Source: Phaeospirillum sp. (GTDB lineage: Bacteria; Pseudomonadota; Alphaproteobacteria; Rhodospirillales; Magnetospirillaceae). Taken from it: a DNA stretch of 64,000 nucleotides. The notes beneath the pieces were generated by a model, which saw only the letters and a program-made list of their open reading frames with translations, had not been told where the DNA came from and ran no database searches. Each line of letters starts with the position of its first letter. Position 1 is the stretch's first letter. The DNA is taken from the NCBI GenBank assembly GCA_030651575.1, contig JAUSFB010000032.1, forward strand, positions 24,001 through 88,000, given 5' to 3'. Below are positions 10,703 to 19,537 of this stretch, piece by piece. Made by a program: the position numbers and the translations under genes.

Positions 10703-11334
10703 ATCCAAGAATTATCCGGCTGTTGATGGAGTTGCGACGGATGGGGGTGTCCGACACCCGAACCCTGTCGGCCATCGAACGCATCCCGCGTGAGATGTTC
10801 GTCGCCGATCCCTTCCTCGATCAGGCCTACGAGAATACCGCGCTGCCCATCGGCTGCGGCCAGACCGTCAGCCAGCCCCTGGTTGTCGGGTTGATGACCC
10901 AGGCGCTGGAAATCGGCGAGCGCATGAAGGTGCTGGAGGTCGGTACCGGGTCGGGCTATCAGGCCGCCGTGCTGTCCCAGCTGTGCCGCCGCCTTTACAG
11001 CGTCGAGCGCCACAAGCCGCTGTTGGCCCAGGCGGAAGAGCGGTTCAAGCGGTTGCGTCTGCACAACATCACCTGCCGGCTGGGCGACGGCTCTCGCGGG
11101 TGGCCGGAACAGGCGCCGTTCGACCGTATCATGGTGACGGCGGCGGCGCATGATATTCCCCCGGCCCTGGTCGATCAGCTGAAGCCGGACGGCATCATGG
11201 TGCTGCCGCTGGGCGACGCCATCGGTATCTGCCAGGAACTGGTCCGCATTACCAAGACCGCCGACGGCATCGACATTCATCCTTTCCTGCCGGTCCGCTT
11301 CGTTCCTCTGGTGGAGGGGCTGCCGGAGGAGTAA
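10699..11334 (+). CDS. pcm: protein-L-isoaspartate O-methyltransferase
   Basis: Uses S-adenosylmethionine to methylate isoaspartyl residues, starting their repair. 211 residues; the SAM motif I is VLEVGTGSGYQAAVLS and the substrate loop precursor is GCGQTVSQPLVV. GTG 10699 was chosen because it overlaps the surE stop and gives the family-typical short N-terminus; the frame is open much further upstream, but that lies inside surE. Confidence 0.95.
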   Translation: MNPRIIRLLMELRRMGVSDTRTLSAIERIPREMFVADPFLDQAYENTALPIGCGQTVSQPLVVGLMTQALEIGERMKVLEVGTGSGYQAAVLSQLCRRLYSVERHKPLLAQAEERFKRLRLHNITCRLGDGSRGWPEQAPFDRIMVTAAAHDIPPALVDQLKPDGIMVLPLGDAIGICQELVRITKTADGIDIHPFLPVRFVPLVEGLPEE

Positions 11335-11370
11335 TTGCCCCTTCCGGTGGTCGCGGCTATGGTGTCTTGC

Positions 11371-12393
11371 ATGAGAATCGTCCGACTTCATCTGGTTGCC
11401 ATGCTGCTTTGCGCCGGGCTGCTGGCTGCCTGCGAGCCCACCTGGAATTCGCGGGTGCCGGTGGGACGCGGCGAGGTGCCGCTTCAGGTGCGGCGGCCCG
11501 CCACCGTCACCGTTTATGCCGACGATACCGTCCATTCCATCGCCCGGCGCTATAATCTGCCGGTGCGCGATGTGATCGAGGCCAATAATCTGCAACCGCC
11601 TTATCGGCTGGTTCCCGGAACGATGCTGCGTCTGCCGGGCGGCGCTTTGGACTATGTGGTCCAACGGGGAGATACCCTGTTGGTCCTGGCGCGGCGCTTC
11701 AAGGTGGATTTCAACACCTTCGCGGCCACCAACAACAAACGGCCGCCCTATGTCTTGCATGTGGGTGAGCGCCTGACTCTGCCGGGGGGCAAGGCGGCAT
11801 CGACCACCGTCGCGACCTCCCCGGTGCCGCCGGCGGGGGGGACGGGGGCCTTGGTCGTCACCTCTCCCAATGCCGGGGCACAGGCAAAGGCTTTGGGCGC
11901 GCCGGCTTCCTCGCCATCGGGGCAGGTGGCGGCATTGCCGCCGGTCTCGCCGCCACCACGGGCCGGCGGCAGCTTTCTATGGCCGCTCAAGGGGGAGATC
12001 CTGGCGGAGTTCGGCCCGCTGGCCAATAAGGGCCAGCATAACGACGGCATCAATATCGCGGCCCCCAAGGGCACGCCGGTTCGGGCCGCCGAGAATGGCG
12101 TGGTCGCCTATGTGGGCAACGAGTTGAAGGGATTTGGCAATCTGTTGCTGGTCAAGCATGCCGATGGCTGGATGACGGCCTACGCCCATAACGATAAGCT
12201 GATGGTCAAGCGCGGCGATCAGGTCCGGCGTGGCCAGACCATCGCCACGGTCGGCTCGTCCGGCAGCGTCACCTCGCCGCAGTTGCACTTTGAAATCCGG
12301 CGCGGCACCGAAGCGGTCAATCCTCATGAATACCTGCACGACAATGTCGCGATGGCGGGATTGTTGGATTCCGCGCGTATATTTCCGTATTGA
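11371..12393 (+). CDS. nlpD: NlpD-type lipoprotein, LysM plus degenerate M23 domain
   Basis: Outer-membrane lipoprotein that probably activates a cell-wall amidase. From ATG 11371 there is a lipoprotein signal ending in LLAAC (Cys about residue 21). Two LysM modules follow (near TVHSIARRYNLP and DTLLVLARRFKVD), then a Pro/Ala linker and a C-terminal LytM/M23 fold. Zinc-ligand positions are changed: the HxxxD site reads NDGIN and the HxH site reads QLH. That matches the catalytically inactive NlpD/EnvC type. Length 340 residues; follows pcm in conserved order. Confidence 0.88.
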   Translation: MRIVRLHLVAMLLCAGLLAACEPTWNSRVPVGRGEVPLQVRRPATVTVYADDTVHSIARRYNLPVRDVIEANNLQPPYRLVPGTMLRLPGGALDYVVQRGDTLLVLARRFKVDFNTFAATNNKRPPYVLHVGERLTLPGGKAASTTVATSPVPPAGGTGALVVTSPNAGAQAKALGAPASSPSGQVAALPPVSPPPRAGGSFLWPLKGEILAEFGPLANKGQHNDGINIAAPKGTPVRAAENGVVAYVGNELKGFGNLLLVKHADGWMTAYAHNDKLMVKRGDQVRRGQTIATVGSSGSVTSPQLHFEIRRGTEAVNPHEYLHDNVAMAGLLDSARIFPY

Positions 12394-12490
12394 CCCGGTC
12401 TGGGTAACCCTTCACGTTTATTTGAATAAAAGAAGAACCGTCCGGCATTGATCGGGCGGTCAGGGGAATGGCTGAGGGAGGATGCCCGGT

Positions 12491-14635
12491 ATGGCAAGCG
12501 ACAATGTGACGGAGACCAAAACCAGGAATCGGCTGAGGTTTCTTCGCCTCGACGATGAGGCGATCAGGGCCATGCAGGGGGCAAAGCCGGTTATCGATGC
12601 CGGAATGCCGGCCATTGCCGACGCTTTTTACGCCCATTTGCTGCAATCTCCGGAACTGTCCATCTTGCTGGGGGGCGGGGCCAAGGTCGGTCACCTGAAG
12701 AAGACTCAGCAGGAGCATTGGCGCAATCTGTTCTCCGGCCGGTTCGATGAGGATTATTTCGAGCGCGCCGAGCAGATCGGAACCGTTCACGAGCGGATCG
12801 GCTTGGACACCAGTTGGTATCTCGGCGGCTATTGCTTTGTGATGGAGCGCCTGATCGGCCTGCTTCACGACAAGTGCGACAAGGCCCGCTTTCCCCAGGT
12901 GATGGGGGCGGTGCTTCGGGCCGCCTTCCTCGACATGGATCTTGCCATCGGCACCTATATTGAACGTGGAGAGGCGGGCAAGCTGAAGCGCGAGATGCTG
13001 GCCCTGTCCGATTCCATCGATAACGAGGTTTCGGTCACGGTCGGCGATATCGAGACCCAGGTGAAGCGCCTTATCTCCGGCGCGCACGAACTGACGGATG
13101 TGGCGACGACGCTGAAATCCATGGCCGAGGCGGTGGCCGAGGCGGTGGCGGTGACCAGTGACAATGTTCAGTCGGTGGCCGGGGCTACCGAAGCCTTGGA
13201 AGGGACCTCGCGTCAGATCTCGGCCAAGGTCCACGGCACCTCGCGACTGACCGACGCCGCCCAGCGCAAGATGGAGGAGGCCGGCAGCACCGTCGAGGGA
13301 TTGAAGGACGCGACGGGCCGTATCCGCGACGTGGTGCGTCTGATCCAGTCCATCGCCGGTCAGACCCGCATGTTGGCGCTGAACGCCACCATCGAGGCGG
13401 CCAGGGCCGGAGACGCCGGCAAGGGATTCGCCGTGGTGGCCGATGAGGTCAAGCGGCTGGCCCGGCTGACCGAGGACGGCATTCGCGGAGTCAACAGTCA
13501 GGCCCACGCCATCGGTCAGGCGACCGATCAGACCGTCGCCATGGTGGAAGAGGTGACGATGTCCATTCAAGACATCAACACCATCGCCCAGGAGGTCAAC
13601 CGCGCCAGCGAACAGCAGATCTCCGCCACCACCGATATCAAGGGCAATGCCGATCAGGCCGCGCTTCACACCAGCACGGTGTCCGGTCATGCCCAATCGG
13701 TCTTGCAGCAGGCCGAACGCACCGGAGTGACCGCCCAGCGAGTCAACGAGCTGTCGGCGGTGGTGCAGCGCGATGTCAGCGACCTGCAACGCCGGCTTGG
13801 CATCATCTTGCGGTCCTCGGCGGCCGGCGATCGGCGCTCGGTTTCCCGTGTCGCGGTCGGTGTGGCGTTCAAGGGCCGCTTGGGCAGTAAGGATATCAGC
13901 GGTCACACCGGCGATCTCGCCGGCAAGGGAACCGTCCTGGCCGGACTCAACGATCCGGAGTTGGTTCGCATGTCCGGAACCATCGAGTTCGACGGGATCG
14001 GGCCGCTGTCTTGCGATGCGGTCGGGGCCAGTGTTCTGGGGCTGCACCTGCGGTTCAACGACGTCCCCGCTGCCGGGCTGAAAGCCATCAAATCCATCCA
14101 GGATCAGGCCCGGACCGAGGAAAAGACCTTTATCGAGATTGTGCGCTCAGTAGCGAATCGGGTTGCCGGCTCGTTCGAGGCGGCGATCAAGGACGGCCAG
14201 ATCACCGAGACGGATCTGTTCGATACCCATTACGACCCGATCAGCGGGACCGATCCCCAGCAATTCCTGGCCAAGCATACCAGTCTGACCGACAAGGTGG
14301 TGCATCAGTTTACCGAATCGGTGCTGGAACAGGAACCGCGCTCCGTCATTTGCTGCGTCGCCGACCGTAACGGCTATATCGCGACCCATAACAAGAAGTA
14401 CTCTCAGCCCCAGCGTCCGGGCGAGAAGGTCTGGAACATGGGCAATTCCCGGAATCGCCGGATCTTCGACGACCGCGCCGGTCTGGTGGCGGCCCGCAAT
14501 ACCCTGCCGCATTTCGTGCAGACCTACCCCCGCGATATGGGAGGGGGGAATTTCGTGCTGTTGAAGGAATTCGACGCGCCCATCTCCGTTCGGGGACGCC
14601 ATTGGGGCTGCGTGCGGCTTGCCATCAAGCCGTAG
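12491..14635 (+). CDS. globin-coupled methyl-accepting chemotaxis protein
   Basis: Soluble oxygen/aerotaxis transducer. ATG 12491 has GAGGGAGG at good spacing; ATG 12482 is too close to it. About 714 residues. A globin-coupled sensor domain occupies roughly residues 15-165, with the proximal heme His near residue 100 in [18 protein letters not shown]. No membrane segment is seen. The signalling domain contains the hairpin tip [17 protein letters not shown] and [16 protein letters not shown] PilZ-like stretch (about 450-540) and a further C-terminal sensor-like domain of ~130 residues follow, which classic HemAT lacks. Confidence 0.9.
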   Translation: MASDNVTETKTRNRLRFLRLDDEAIRAMQGAKPVIDAGMPAIADAFYAHLLQSPELSILLGGGAKVGHLKKTQQEHWRNLFSGRFDEDYFERAEQIGTVHERIGLDTSWYLGGYCFVMERLIGLLHDKCDKARFPQVMGAVLRAAFLDMDLAIGTYIERGEAGKLKREMLALSDSIDNEVSVTVGDIETQVKRLISGAHELTDVATTLKSMAEAVAEAVAVTSDNVQSVAGATEALEGTSRQISAKVHGTSRLTDAAQRKMEEAGSTVEGLKDATGRIRDVVRLIQSIAGQTRMLALNATIEAARAGDAGKGFAVVADEVKRLARLTEDGIRGVNSQAHAIGQATDQTVAMVEEVTMSIQDINTIAQEVNRASEQQISATTDIKGNADQAALHTSTVSGHAQSVLQQAERTGVTAQRVNELSAVVQRDVSDLQRRLGIILRSSAAGDRRSVSRVAVGVAFKGRLGSKDISGHTGDLAGKGTVLAGLNDPELVRMSGTIEFDGIGPLSCDAVGASVLGLHLRFNDVPAAGLKAIKSIQDQARTEEKTFIEIVRSVANRVAGSFEAAIKDGQITETDLFDTHYDPISGTDPQQFLAKHTSLTDKVVHQFTESVLEQEPRSVICCVADRNGYIATHNKKYSQPQRPGEKVWNMGNSRNRRIFDDRAGLVAARNTLPHFVQTYPRDMGGGNFVLLKEFDAPISVRGRHWGCVRLAIKP

Positions 14636-14645
14636 GCGGCCCCGG

Positions 14646-15500
14646 CTACAGCGCCTTGCCCAATCGCCCGGCCAGATCCTGGATGAACTGCCAGGCGACG
14701 CGGCCAGAGCGGGCGCCGCGCGTCATCGCCCATTCGTTGGCGTCGCGGCGCAGCTCCTCGACCCCGATGGGTAGCCCGTAATGGGCGACATAGCCCTCGA
14801 CGATGGCGAAATAGGTGTCCTGGGCCACATGGTGGAAGCCCAGCCACAGTCCGAAGCGGTCGGAGAGCGAGACCTTCTCCTCGATCGCCTCGCCGGGGTT
14901 GATGGCGGTGGACCGTTCGTTGTCGATCATGTCGCGGGCCATCAGATGGCGGCGGTTGGATGTGGCGTAGAACACCACATTGGCCGGCCGGCCCTCGATT
15001 CCGCCCTCCAACACGGCTTTCAACGACTTGTAGGCGTCATCTTGCTGGTCAAAGGACAGGTCGTCGCAGAACAGGACAAAGCGACGGCCGCTATCCTTGA
15101 GGATACGCAGGCAGCGGGGCAGGGAGGGGATGTCCTCGCGATGAATCTCGACCAGCGCCAGGGAAGCGGGGTGTTCGGAGTTTATGGTGGCGTGGACCGC
15201 CTTGACCAGCGAGCTTTTGCCGGTGCCGCGAGCCCCCCATAACAGGGCATTGTTGGCTGGAAGCCCGTCGGCGAACCGTTTGGTGTTGTTCAGCAACTGC
15301 TCGCGCTGAAGCTCGATACCCTGCAACAGGCCGATGTCAACTCGGTTGACGTTGGCGATCGGTTCCAATCGGTCGGGGTCGGCGTGCCAGACGAAGGCGT
15401 CGGCCACGCCAAGATCGGCATTAGCGGCTGGCTTTGGCGACAGCCGTTCCAGGGCTTCGGCGATACGGTTGAGGGCGTCGAAGGCGTCGGCATAGAGCAT
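14646..15500 (-). CDS. DUF815-type AAA+ ATPase
   Basis: A 284-residue P-loop protein of unknown role, well conserved in alphaproteobacteria. Walker A is WGARGTGKSSLVKA and Walker B is RFVLFCDDLSFD; a sensor-1-like FYATSNRRHL follows. The start MLYADAFDALNRIAEALERL at 15500 fits the family; an extension to 15602 looks unconserved. It is transcribed away from yajC and converges with the chemoreceptor, with ten bases between the stops. Confidence 0.85.
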   Translation of the reverse strand: MLYADAFDALNRIAEALERLSPKPAANADLGVADAFVWHADPDRLEPIANVNRVDIGLLQGIELQREQLLNNTKRFADGLPANNALLWGARGTGKSSLVKAVHATINSEHPASLALVEIHREDIPSLPRCLRILKDSGRRFVLFCDDLSFDQQDDAYKSLKAVLEGGIEGRPANVVFYATSNRRHLMARDMIDNERSTAINPGEAIEEKVSLSDRFGLWLGFHHVAQDTYFAIVEGYVAHYGLPIGVEELRRDANEWAMTRGARSGRVAWQFIQDLAGRLGKAL

Positions 15501-15663
15501 GGCGGGGGTTCCAGACGGACAGCGAATTAGCCGGACGAGCCTATCATTTCGTCGCCGGGGAGCAAGTGATTCGCGGAAAGAACCACTTGGCGTTTGCAAC
15601 ATGGCGTTTGACCGCTATATTCCGGCTGCGTTTTGCCAGGTGAACATTCCCTAGGAGACAGTG

Positions 15664-16035
15664 ATGTTCGTGTCGCCCGCTTACGCCCAGGCCGCCGCTT
15701 CAGGTGGGGCCATGGGTGCTATCGAACAGTTTCTGCCGCTGGTTCTGATCTTCGTCGTATTTTATTTCCTGCTGATCCGTCCGCAGCAAAAGCGGATGAA
15801 ACAGCATAAGGAGATGCTGGGCCAGTTGCGCCGAGGCGACCGGGTGGTCACTGCCGGCGGCATCATCGGAACCGTCTACAAGATGGTCAACGATACCGAG
15901 GTTGCGGTCGAGATCGCCGAGGGCGTGCGTGTGCGCGTCGTCCGCTCTACCCTCACCGAAGTCCTGTCCAAGACCGAGCCGGTCGCGGGCGCCAAGGACG
16001 ACAAGCCGGAAGCCGAGACCCCCGCCGGTAAGTGA
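15664..16035 (+). CDS. yajC: preprotein translocase accessory subunit YajC
   Basis: Small inner-membrane partner of SecDF. 123 residues, one membrane segment (FLPLVLIFVVFYFLLIRP), then the signature PQQKRMKQHKEMLGQLRRGD and RVVTAGGIIGTV. ATG 15664 lies six bases after AGGAG; a GTG at 15661 is also possible. It heads the yajC-secD-secF-Mth938 operon. Confidence 0.95.
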   Translation: MFVSPAYAQAAASGGAMGAIEQFLPLVLIFVVFYFLLIRPQQKRMKQHKEMLGQLRRGDRVVTAGGIIGTVYKMVNDTEVAVEIAEGVRVRVVRSTLTEVLSKTEPVAGAKDDKPEAETPAGK

Positions 16036-16076
16036 TCGGCGGGATTGTTCGCAACTGAACGAGTACGGGTTGGGTT

Positions 16077-17645
16077 ATGAGCCATTTCCCCATATGGAAA
16101 ATAGTAGTCGTGGTGGTGACGAGTCTTCTCGGCATCATCTTCGCTGCTCCCAACCTGCTCTCGCGTGAGCAGGCTGATCACCTGCCGTCGTGGCTGCAAC
16201 CGGTCAGCCTCGGTCTCGACCTTCAGGGCGGCTCGTATCTGCTGCTCGAAGTCGATACCGGCTATGTGGTGCGCGAGCAGCTGACCTCGCTGGTCGAGTC
16301 GGTGCGGACCCTGCTCCGTAAGGAGAAGATCAAATATTCCGACCTGGGGGCCAAGGGCGATCAGGTCAGCCTACGCATCATCGAGGCCGCCGATCGCGAG
16401 AAGGCGCGGGAAATGCTGCGCAAGCTCGACCCCGATGCCGGGTTGGAAGCCCGCGACGACGGTGCCATGGTGCTGAAGTACTCGGAAGAGGCGGTCAGGC
16501 GTCGCAAGCTCTCCGCCGTCGAGCAGTCGCTAGAGATCGTGCGGCGTCGCATCGACGAGTTGGGCACCCGCGAGCCGTCGATCCAGCGTCAGGGCGAGGA
16601 CCGCGTCGTGGTTCAGCTTCCCGGCGTCAAGGACCCTGACCGTATCAAATCTCTGCTGGGCAAGACCGCGAAGCTGACCTTCCATCTGCTCGACGACACC
16701 ACCTCGGCGGAAGAGGCTTCCAAGGGGCGGGTTCCCCCCGGTTCCATGCTGCTGCCATCGGCCGAGCGCGAGCACGGCATGCCGGAAGGCTATGTGGTTC
16801 GCAAGCGGGTTGATGTCGGCGGCGACATGCTGGTGGATTCCAAGGCGACCTATTCCGATGGCCGTCCGGTGGTGAGCTTCCGCTTCAATGCCGCCGGGGC
16901 CAAGAAATTCGGCGACACCACCCGCGAAAGCTCGGGCAAGTTCCTGGCGATCGTGCTGGACGACAAGGTCATCAGCGCGCCGCGCATCAACGAGCCCATT
17001 TTGGGTGGATCGGGCATCATTTCGGGTAACTTTACCGTGGCCCAGGCCCAGGACCTGTCGCTGCTGCTGCGCGCCGGCGCGCTGCCGGCCCCGCTTCAGG
17101 TGTTGGAAGAGCGCACCGTCGGGCCGGATCTGGGGGCCGATTCCATTCGGGCCGGCACCGTGGCCAGCCTGCTTGGTCTGGCGCTGGTGATCGTGCTGAT
17201 GATTGCGATCTATGGGACGCTGGGGCTGCTGGCCGACCTGTCGCTGATGTTGAATCTGGTGCTGCTGCTGGCGTCGCTGTCGTTTCTGGGCGCCACCCTA
17301 ACCCTGCCCGGCATCGCCGGCATCGTGCTCACCATGGGTATGGCGGTGGATGCCAATGTGCTGATCTACGAGCGTATGCGCGAGGAACAGAGGAACGGGC
17401 GAACCGTCATGTCGGCCATGCAGGCCGGGTATGACCGCGCCTTCGCCACGATTTTCGACGCCCATGTCACCACCTTGGTGGCGGGCGGGCTGCTATTTCA
17501 ATTCGGGACAGGCCCGGTTCGCGGATTTGCCGTGACCCTGAGCCTGGGCTTGCTTGCCTCGCTGTTCACCGCCGTGCTGGTCAATCGCATGCTGGTGTTC
17601 AGCTGGGTCAGGTGGCGGCGTCTCAAGACGCTGCCGTTGTCGTGA
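16077..17645 (+). CDS. secD: protein translocase subunit SecD
   Basis: Proton-driven membrane chaperone that helps complete protein export with SecF. 522 residues: one N-terminal membrane segment, a large periplasmic P1 region (DLQGGSYLLLEVDT, RRIDELGTREPSIQRQGEDR), then five C-terminal membrane segments with GMAVDANVLIYERMREE, which holds the proton-relay Asp. It starts 41 bases after yajC. Confidence 0.97.
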   Translation: MSHFPIWKIVVVVVTSLLGIIFAAPNLLSREQADHLPSWLQPVSLGLDLQGGSYLLLEVDTGYVVREQLTSLVESVRTLLRKEKIKYSDLGAKGDQVSLRIIEAADREKAREMLRKLDPDAGLEARDDGAMVLKYSEEAVRRRKLSAVEQSLEIVRRRIDELGTREPSIQRQGEDRVVVQLPGVKDPDRIKSLLGKTAKLTFHLLDDTTSAEEASKGRVPPGSMLLPSAEREHGMPEGYVVRKRVDVGGDMLVDSKATYSDGRPVVSFRFNAAGAKKFGDTTRESSGKFLAIVLDDKVISAPRINEPILGGSGIISGNFTVAQAQDLSLLLRAGALPAPLQVLEERTVGPDLGADSIRAGTVASLLGLALVIVLMIAIYGTLGLLADLSLMLNLVLLLASLSFLGATLTLPGIAGIVLTMGMAVDANVLIYERMREEQRNGRTVMSAMQAGYDRAFATIFDAHVTTLVAGGLLFQFGTGPVRGFAVTLSLGLLASLFTAVLVNRMLVFSWVRWRRLKTLPLS

Positions 17646-17661
17646 GAGTGGAGCGGATACC

Positions 17662-18615
17662 ATGAGACTGATCGAACGCCTCCTGCCCCACGGCACCACA
17701 TACGATTTCATCCGTTACCGCCTAGTCGCCTTTGGCATCACCGCCTTTCTAATTGTCGGCTCTCTCGTCTCCATCAGCGTGAAGGGCTTTAATTTCGGCA
17801 TCGATTTCGCCGGCGGCATTCTGATCGAGGCTCAGGCCACGGGCGCTTCGGCCGATCTGCACGCCATGCGGACCAGCCTGGGCGAGTTGCATCTGGGCGA
17901 GGTCAGCCTTCAGGAATTCGGCAATACCGGCCGCGACGTCATGATCCGGGTTCAGCGCCAGGATGGGGCCGAGAAGGCCCAGATGGAGGCGTTGGCCAAG
18001 GTCAAGGAGACTCTTGGTTCGGGCTACACCTATCGCCGGGTCGAGATCGTCGGTCCCAAGGTCGGCGGCGAGCTGGTGCGCGATGGCGTGATGGCGGTCG
18101 CGCTGTCCTTGTTGGCCATCGCCGTTTACGTCTGGTTCCGCTTTGAATGGCAGTTCGGGGTCGGGGCGCTGGTTTCCACCTTCCACGATGTCATCACCAC
18201 GTTCGGGCTGTTCTCCATCACGGGGTTGGAGTTCAACCTGACCACCGTGGCCGCCGTCTTGACCATCGCCGGCTATTCGGTGAACGACACCGTGGTGGAA
18301 TATGACCGGGTGCGCGAGAATCTGCGCAAATACAAGTCCATGTCGCTCTACGACCTCTTGAATCTGGCGGTCAACGAGACCCTGGCGCGGACCATCCTTA
18401 CCGTCTCGACCGTGTTTGTCACCGTTTTGGCGCTGCTGTTCTTTGGCGGCGAGGTGCTGCGCGGTTTCTCCATCGCCATGCTGTGGGGGCTGATCATCGG
18501 CACCTATTCCTCGATCTATGTGGCCATGCCCATGCTGGTTTACTTCAACCTGCGGACTGGCAAGGAGCGGGCGGAGGACGAGCAGGCCGAGGCCGAAGCC
18601 AGTCAGGCTCCCTGA
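17662..18615 (+). CDS. secF: protein translocase subunit SecF
   Basis: Partner of SecD. 317 residues with six membrane segments; the N-terminal block GFNFGIDFAGGILIE and the C-terminal GYSVNDTVVEYDRVREN are diagnostic. ATG 17662 is the start, 16 bases after the secD stop; a longer open frame overlaps secD. Acidic tail at the C-terminus. Confidence 0.97.
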   Translation: MRLIERLLPHGTTYDFIRYRLVAFGITAFLIVGSLVSISVKGFNFGIDFAGGILIEAQATGASADLHAMRTSLGELHLGEVSLQEFGNTGRDVMIRVQRQDGAEKAQMEALAKVKETLGSGYTYRRVEIVGPKVGGELVRDGVMAVALSLLAIAVYVWFRFEWQFGVGALVSTFHDVITTFGLFSITGLEFNLTTVAAVLTIAGYSVNDTVVEYDRVRENLRKYKSMSLYDLLNLAVNETLARTILTVSTVFVTVLALLFFGGEVLRGFSIAMLWGLIIGTYSSIYVAMPMLVYFNLRTGKERAEDEQAEAEASQAP

Positions 18616-18632
18616 AGGTCCGGTCTCGCAAG

Positions 18633-19001
18633 ATGGATGTCACCCCCCTCATTCCCGTCGGTCGGCAGATCATTAAGGGTTATGGCGATCTTGGCTTCAC
18701 CATCGCCGGGGTGCGGTGGGAAGGATCGGTGCTGGTTTTTTCGGATCGGACCGTGCCGTGGTCGCCCATCAGCCTGGCCGAGGTGACGGAAGAGGCGCTC
18801 GATGCGGTGCTGAAGGCGCGGCCGGAGTTGCTGTTGTTGGGATGCGGCCCAATCATGACCCCGGTTCCGGCATCGATCCGCATCGCGTTGCGCAGCGGCG
18901 GAATCAAGCTTGAAGTGATGGATACCGGGGCGGCATGCCGGACCTACAACGTGCTGCTGGCCGAGGAACGCTCGGTGGCGGCGGCGTTGATCGCGGTCTG
19001 A
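18633..19001 (+). CDS. Mth938-like domain protein (DUF498)
   Basis: A 122-residue protein of the Mth938-like fold, frequently encoded after secF in alphaproteobacteria and related to a mitochondrial complex I assembly factor (NDUFAF3). Recognised by GYGDLGFTIAGVRWEGSVLV, LLLLGCGP and the closing MDTGAACRTYNVLLAEERSV. Starts 17 bases after secF, so probably the last gene of that operon. Biochemical role unknown. Confidence 0.82.
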   Translation: MDVTPLIPVGRQIIKGYGDLGFTIAGVRWEGSVLVFSDRTVPWSPISLAEVTEEALDAVLKARPELLLLGCGPIMTPVPASIRIALRSGGIKLEVMDTGAACRTYNVLLAEERSVAAALIAV

Positions 19002-19087
19002 GCGATGGGGTGCGGCCCGCCTCCGGTTGTGTCACACTGGGAAAATTCCCAGGGGTAACGGGCCGGCAGGATCGGAGGGCAACCGCA

Positions 19088-19498
19088 ATGATGACGACTC
19101 AGAAGCTGGAAAACATCCTCGCTCTTCATGCCAAGTGGCTGATGGGCGATAAGGATGGCGTCCGGGCAAGATTCGACCATGCCGATCTCGCCGGGGCCGA
19201 ATTGCGAGGCCGGGATTTGCGCAGCATTTCCTTCCGTGAAACCGATCTCAGGAATGCCGATCTGCGGCATAGCAATCTTAAGGACTGCAACCTGGGGGGA
19301 GCGGATCTGCGTTCGGCCAACCTGGATTGTGCCGTCCTGCACGAGGTCGATCTGTCCCATGCCGATCTTCGCGGGGCCTTTCTCGACGGCGCCGACCTCG
19401 ACGGCGTCGATATCTGGCGGGCCAATCTGTATGGCGCGGTGATTTCGCCGGAGAAGCTGCACCGGGTTCTCGGCTGTGTTGACCCCAAGAAAGTCTAG
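19088..19498 (+). CDS. pentapeptide-repeat protein
   Basis: A 136-residue protein. After a helical N-terminus (KLENILALHAKWL) there are about fifteen A(D/N)LXX-type units from roughly residue 32 to 125, such as ADLRSANLD and ADLRGAFLDGADLDGV, predicted to form a right-handed quadrilateral beta helix. Such proteins range from gyrase protectors to scaffolds; nothing here fixes the role. ATG 19088 and ATG 19091 are equivalent start candidates. Confidence 0.85.
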   Translation: MMTTQKLENILALHAKWLMGDKDGVRARFDHADLAGAELRGRDLRSISFRETDLRNADLRHSNLKDCNLGGADLRSANLDCAVLHEVDLSHADLRGAFLDGADLDGVDIWRANLYGAVISPEKLHRVLGCVDPKKV

Positions 19499-19537
19499 GC
19501 CTCGCTTGCCGTCACGCCACCCAATCCCAGGACTTCG

